Notes under the pieces: generated by a model
The model's input: the letters and a program-made list of their open reading frames with translations, nothing else
What the model was told of the DNA's origin: nothing
Databases searched by the model: none
Assembly: GCA_947090235.1 (NCBI GenBank)
Contig: CAMUNJ010000033.1
Span: 1 to 8,580 of the forward strand
Reading direction: 5' to 3'
Length of the DNA stretch: 8,580 bases
Source: an uncultured Bacillota bacterium
GTDB lineage: Bacteria; Bacillota; Clostridia; Christensenellales; UBA1242
In this document: positions 4,579-8,580 of the stretch, in pieces
Numbering within the stretch: the first letter of the stretch is position 1
How the letters are laid out: the number at the start of each line of letters is the position of its first letter
Position numbers and translations under genes: made by a program

Positions 4579-7500
4579 TTATTTCTTCTTTCTTTTATTA
4601 GCACCTTTAAGTTCTTTGTCAAGTTTAACTTTAGAATAGATAAAGTAGCCAATAACGCCAACTAAGATTGCAACTGAAAGAACGATCAATACTGTTCCAA
4701 CAACTTGATATACAGTTTTAACATCCCCTGCTCTCTTAGCAGAAACATTAATTGTTATAACTTGTTCAGTTGTCCAACCTGCTTCATCTGTCACAGAAAC
4801 TGTAATCTTATAATCACCAGCAGTTTCAAGTTTAAATGTGTTTACAGAGCCATCAACAGGCTTAACTTCATTGCTTGTGCTAGAATTTACAACTTTAATA
4901 GTAGGTTTCAATTTATCTGCGTCAGTTGTAATATTATCAGTTATATCCAACTTAGAAAGGTCAAGAACTAATGTGTCATTAAGGTTGTATTTATCTTTTT
5001 CTTTATTTAAGAAACCATCATTAACCTTAATTTCAGGTTTAACTGCGTCACCATTTGCAAATGAGAATTCTTTTGTTGAAACATTACCTGAGAAGTCTGC
5101 TACTGAATAAAGAATCTTATAATTTCCGTTTTCAGCAAGTTTAAGCATAAGTTTTTGAGTTGTTTCGTTGTAAGTGATGTTTCCGTTTTCACGCTTGTTT
5201 GTCCAATCCTTCATATAGATTCTTTCTGTGTTAGAAGAACCACTTGCTCTTGAAGTTGTCACTTCAACATAAGAAGTTTCTGGATTGATACCCTTAATGC
5301 TGTTTTCTTGAGCTGAAATTCTTTGAATTTCAATTGTTTCGCCAATCTTAGAATATGCATGATAATCACTGCTATCAATATTAATTACTGGAGCAATTGA
5401 ATCTGAAACTTTAAATTTTTGAACTTCTGTATTTGGAGTGCGAAGAATAATTCCTGCATTTTTAAGTTCTTCATCAATTCCTGCAACTGTTACAAAATCT
5501 CCTTCTTCAGAAGTTGTCACACCAAGCTTAACATTAGCAAGGTCATCCATATTTACAAATACAAAATATGTTGTTCCATTTGAAGCTGTAAATTTAAGAT
5601 TACCATTTTCATCTACATTTGCATGGTCTGTGTTATATTCAATTAAATATACATTATATTTAATTTCATATTTACCCGATGCATGACCTGTAAAGTGATA
5701 TTTAGTTAAGTCGTAGTAGTTTGTTTCAGCACTTATTGCAGAAACTGTGTAATATGTTGCAGTTTGTGCATCATCACCTTTCTCATAGCCTACATATCTA
5801 ATCTTGCTGCTTTCGTTTTCAACAACCTTAATTGTTGGTGATGGAAGAGCATATGTTTCATCAACATCAAGCTCGATTGTTTCACTTGTCAAGTTGTCTA
5901 CAACTGGGTCTTCAGTGATAGTAGAACCAGTAACATCAACATCAAAGAAAGTTGCAATGCTATTGTTTCCGGCGTCTTTAACAGTAATAACTACGCGATA
6001 ACTACCTGCATAAGAAGCAGTGAAAGTTCCAGCATTCAAAACAAATCTCTTACGACGAGTGTCAGTAGATGTGCTAGCATTTTCGCTTGGCATTGATCTA
6101 TAAGTTGTTTTTGCTTCTTCTCCCTCGCCAGTTGTTGAAACATAATATACTTCAACAGATTGAGTCATATAGTCAACAAGGTCGTCGGTATAAACAAGAG
6201 TAGGCAATGTCACCTTTTTACCTTGAACACCAGTTAATGAATCCCCACCTGTAACTGATTTAAGGATTGGTGATTGATTATCATTTGCTTCTGCGATTGT
6301 AATTACTTTATTCCAGAAGCCAATATTGCCATAATCGTCAACTCCATAAACGAGAATTTCGATATATCCTGCACCATTAGGTTTTTCGCTTAAATCAACT
6401 TTATATTCACCATTGCTATCTAATTCAGGTTGAATAAATGCTTGAGAAGTGTGAGTTCCTTCAACTCCATACCATTTATCTTTAACCAAAGAATTTGAAT
6501 TAGTTTTAAAAGTTAATGGCTTAGATTTATCTGCTACAACAATTTCAGTTTTCTTATCAGATTGCAAATATCTATAGGCAACAACACCTTCTACATTTCT
6601 ATCAAGGTCGTCATTAAACTTTGGAGCAGCAAATTTGAAAGTATCACTAGGGAGATAAGTGTTTTGAAGAGAAGTTGAGAATGTGATTGTTGGTGCTTTA
6701 GCATCATTTACTTGAGTATCAGTAGTCACATGCATTGATAAATAGTCATTTTCAACACTATTCCCAGATTTATCTTTTGCTGTATAGTAAACTGAATAAG
6801 TTTGAGTTGAGAATGAGTAATTCGAAGCATTTTCAATATAAGCAAAGCCAATAGATTGCAATGCTTTTTTAAATTCAACTAAATCAAAACTTGCACTTTC
6901 TGGATTAGTTTCGATATCAGCATAATCAGTTCCTGAGAAGTCAAATGCTGCACCAGTTGCTGGATTAACCTTCAAGTTATGTGTAACAATCAAATATTTA
7001 TTATCTTTTAAATATTTAGCAATAGAAACATCATCTTTCTTATCGTCATCTGTCATTTTGCTTGCAACAACAAAGTTGTCATCAACAAATTGAAGATATG
7101 GAGATTTGCTATCATCCTTTATAGAAGAGAAATTGAAAATAAGATTGTAGTCATTATATTCTTTAATAGTAAATCTTGTATTACCACCATTATCTTGAAT
7201 ACGACGAGTTAAAGTCATATCTTGCAAAGTGCTAGCATTATCGTTTGCACCAATAGCATAAATAATTATATTTCTATTTACAGTTTCACTCTTAAATGCA
7301 TTTTTAGCACTCTTGTATTCAATTTTTCCATCTTCATCAAGAGTTTGTTCTTCACTTGCATCATAAATCGCAACAGTTGGAGCAATGTCATCTTTAACAT
7401 CTCTAATATAGAAAGTCATAGTCTCGTTGCTAACAGTATGTTTATCTCCGCCATAGAAATCTGTCACAGTGTAAACAAATCTATAGTCTCCATCCTTTGG

Positions 7501-8580
7501 AGCAGTGAAAGTATTTTTAATTGTGTCAACGCAGTCAGAAACATCTTCAGTATATGCACCACTGTTATCTTTTCTCATAACTTGAACTGAATAACTAACA
7601 TTTACGCTTTCAGTTGAAGGAGTATTTTTAGAAGAAGTTGTACCTCTAACTGTAGGGAGAGTGATAGCAACACCAGTAGAAGCCTTATCTGGTCTAGTTG
7701 TAGCAAAAGAAGCAACAAGTTCATAACCTGCTTCAGCGTTATCTTTGTCTGTCAATTTATAATAACTTTCTTTAATATCAAAGTTTTTAGTAGTGCTAAC
7801 AACAAATTGATTGTTTTGATAATAAGCATAAGTGATAGTATATGTTCCAATGCCACTCTCTTTTAAAACGCTTCCATCAAGATAGAACTTTTCGCTTTCT
7901 TCATTTTGTTTAAGAGCATTTTTAGAACCCTCATTAACTCCACCATTAACACTAATCAAAACATAATCTTTTGTTGTGCCATCTGTAGGTTTTGATGTGA
8001 GATATTTTACATCCTCAACCTCTTCACCCTTTTCGTCAAGGATTTTTGGTGTAGGAAGATCAATATTCTTTGGAGTAGTCATCATAGAAAGGTCGTAAAC
8101 AGATGGAATAACCTCTTTTGCATTTGTTTCAAACTCAAAAGAAGCCTCGCTAACTTCACAGGTAATATCATAGTCATAAGAGAATTTGCTTCCAGAGTCT
8201 TCAACTGTATAAGTGATAGTATAAGTTCCAACCATTGTAGGAGTGAAAACACCAGCAATTGAACCGCTGCCAGCCTCAATAACTTCTTCTATATTAGAAT
8301 TTTTATACTTAACTGAAATATCTGTTTTTAAAGAAGCAGAATCTGAACCATGTTCAACTTCAAAATCTTCATCTTTAGAAATAGTCACCTTTTGTGATGT
8401 GCCAACATAATAATCAGCAGACTTAATATTATATTGTCCACCTTTTTTAACAGTTTTTTCTGCGCCAGAAACTGCGATAGATTTAGCAGTAGTAGAAGCT
8501 TCAACCCCTTCAGCACTTGTTGCACTTTGAAGAGAAGCAAAAGGGAAAGCAGATAAAGAAAGTACGCAAGCGACACCTAA
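4579..8580 (-). CDS. Giant secreted, membrane-anchored Ig-like repeat protein (5' end outside window)
   Basis: The frame is open to the right edge, so 1333 residues are visible and only a few N-terminal residues should be missing. The visible N-terminus, LGVACVLSLSAFPFASLQSA, is the core of a signal peptide with a likely signal peptidase I site after 'SATSA' (near 8512). The body contains about nine beta-sandwich modules. Most end in a strand pair of the type G-x-Y-x-(I/V)-x-Y-x-V-x-D-x-x-G-N, such as 'GSYRVVITVKDAGNNS', 'GNYKILYSVADFSGNVS' and 'GDYKITVSVTDEAGWT'; several begin with 'IAPTVAIYD', 'KAPTITF', 'IAPVINI' or 'VKPEIKV'. This is typical of bacterial Ig-like surface domains. A membrane helix lies at 4636-4710 (VVGTVLIVLSVAILVGVIGY), followed by a cytoplasmic tail ending KRKKK. 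There is no LPXTG motif, no lipobox and no recognisable catalytic domain. Function is unknown; adhesion or an envelope structural role is inference. It has its own terminator. Confidence 0.9.
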   Translation of the reverse strand, partial: LGVACVLSLSAFPFASLQSATSAEGVEASTTAKSIAVSGAEKTVKKGGQYNIKSADYYVGTSQKVTISKDEDFEVEHGSDSASLKTDISVKYKNSNIEEVIEAGSGSIAGVFTPTMVGTYTITYTVEDSGSKFSYDYDITCEVSEASFEFETNAKEVIPSVYDLSMMTTPKNIDLPTPKILDEKGEEVEDVKYLTSKPTDGTTKDYVLISVNGGVNEGSKNALKQNEESEKFYLDGSVLKESGIGTYTITYAYYQNNQFVVSTTKNFDIKESYYKLTDKDNAEAGYELVASFATTRPDKASTGVAITLPTVRGTTSSKNTPSTESVNVSYSVQVMRKDNSGAYTEDVSDCVDTIKNTFTAPKDGDYRFVYTVTDFYGGDKHTVSNETMTFYIRDVKDDIAPTVAIYDASEEQTLDEDGKIEYKSAKNAFKSETVNRNIIIYAIGANDNASTLQDMTLTRRIQDNGGNTRFTIKEYNDYNLIFNFSSIKDDSKSPYLQFVDDNFVVASKMTDDDKKDDVSIAKYLKDNKYLIVTHNLKVNPATGAAFDFSGTDYADIETNPESASFDLVEFKKALQSIGFAYIENASNYSFSTQTYSVYYTAKDKSGNSVENDYLSMHVTTDTQVNDAKAPTITFSTSLQNTYLPSDTFKFAAPKFNDDLDRNVEGVVAYRYLQSDKKTEIVVADKSKPLTFKTNSNSLVKDKWYGVEGTHTSQAFIQPELDSNGEYKVDLSEKPNGAGYIEILVYGVDDYGNIGFWNKVITIAEANDNQSPILKSVTGGDSLTGVQGKKVTLPTLVYTDDLVDYMTQSVEVYYVSTTGEGEEAKTTYRSMPSENASTSTDTRRKRFVLNAGTFTASYAGSYRVVITVKDAGNNSIATFFDVDVTGSTITEDPVVDNLTSETIELDVDETYALPSPTIKVVENESSKIRYVGYEKGDDAQTATYYTVSAISAETNYYDLTKYHFTGHASGKYEIKYNVYLIEYNTDHANVDENGNLKFTASNGTTYFVFVNMDDLANVKLGVTTSEEGDFVTVAGIDEELKNAGIILRTPNTEVQKFKVSDSIAPVINIDSSDYHAYSKIGETIEIQRISAQENSIKGINPETSYVEVTTSRASGSSNTERIYMKDWTNKRENGNITYNETTQKLMLKLAENGNYKILYSVADFSGNVSTKEFSFANGDAVKPEIKVNDGFLNKEKDKYNLNDTLVLDLSKLDITDNITTDADKLKPTIKVVNSSTSNEVKPVDGSVNTFKLETAGDYKITVSVTDEAGWTTEQVITINVSAKRAGDVKTVYQVVGTVLIVLSVAILVGVIGYFIYSKVKLDKELKGANKRKKK

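Noticed and set aside
4579..4720. A sortase anchor at the C-terminus of the surface protein.
   Set aside because: There is a hydrophobic helix and a basic tail, but no LPXTG-like motif before them, so covalent wall anchoring is not supported.
936..7590. Several plus-strand open frames of 60-120 codons inside the minus-strand genes.
   Set aside because: They lie opposite confident genes, lack ribosome sites, and encode low-complexity Ser/Phe/Ile-rich sequences expected from the opposite strand of AT-rich genes.
8386..8388. GTG as start of the large surface protein (1269 residues).
   Set aside because: The reading frame stays open to the window edge and the 64 upstream codons encode a signal peptide and mature sequence, so this GTG is an internal valine.
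8385..8576. A leucine-rich 63-residue minus-strand open frame.
   Set aside because: It is a shifted frame over the signal-peptide region of the large gene, with no ribosome site; its hydrophobic look is a by-product of the codon pattern.
8512..8580. A lipoprotein signal because a cysteine occurs in the visible signal peptide.
   Set aside because: The cysteine lies in the hydrophobic core (GVACVL) before further hydrophobic residues, not at a lipobox; a signal peptidase I site fits better.
1..8580. CRISPR array, tRNA genes, insertion sequence, toxin-antitoxin or defence cassette.
   Set aside because: No regularly spaced repeats, cloverleaf-like segments, transposase motifs or small overlapping gene pairs of that kind were seen; nearly all sequence is accounted for by the listed genes.

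Overview
The window is AT-rich, and every gene I can support reads leftward on the minus strand. The content points to a spore-forming, low-GC Gram-positive bacterium (Bacillota, most likely an anaerobic Clostridia lineage). The evidence is the sporulation pair yqfC-yqfD next to the flotillin floA, and a ribosomal protein L27 with the N-terminal extension that the Prp protease removes, with prp sitting between rplU and rpmA. Species cannot be named from this window.

In transcription order (right to left): (1) 8580-4579, a very large secreted protein whose extreme N-terminus lies outside the window. It has the core of a signal peptide, about nine Ig-like beta-sandwich modules, one C-terminal membrane helix and a lysine-rich tail, and ends at a good intrinsic terminator. 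(2) 4510-3372, the ribosomal operon rplU-prp-rpmA. It has a near-consensus promoter, a structured leader of about 108 nt that fits an L21 autoregulatory leader, and an unusual long AT-rich terminator hairpin. (3) 3268-2391, a single OGG-type 8-oxoguanine DNA glycosylase gene. Its promoter is so close to the ATG that the mRNA should be leaderless, and its terminator stem includes the stop codon. (4) 2370-1, a floA - unknown membrane protein - yqfC - yqfD cluster with its own promoter upstream of floA. The order matches the Bacillus floA-yqfB-yqfC-yqfD locus, except that a 188-residue one-helix acidic protein occupies the yqfB slot and no nfeD gene precedes floA.

The most interesting non-coding signal is a perfect 14-bp inverted repeat around the yqfC start. 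In RNA it extends to about 18 pairs, buries the AUG in a stem and leaves the Shine-Dalgarno in an internal loop. A weak sigma-E-like promoter lies such that transcripts starting there would lack the 5' arm. This suggests that read-through mRNA from floA is translationally silent for yqfC while sporulation mRNA is active. That mechanism is inference; the repeat itself is plain in the sequence.

No tRNA, rRNA, CRISPR, insertion sequence or phage gene was seen, and no gene-free stretch exceeds 300 bases. I did not find an obvious defence or other new multi-gene system. The novelty candidates are the yqfC RNA switch, the leaderless glycosylase mRNA, the 188-residue protein in the flotillin cluster, and the giant Ig-like surface protein.
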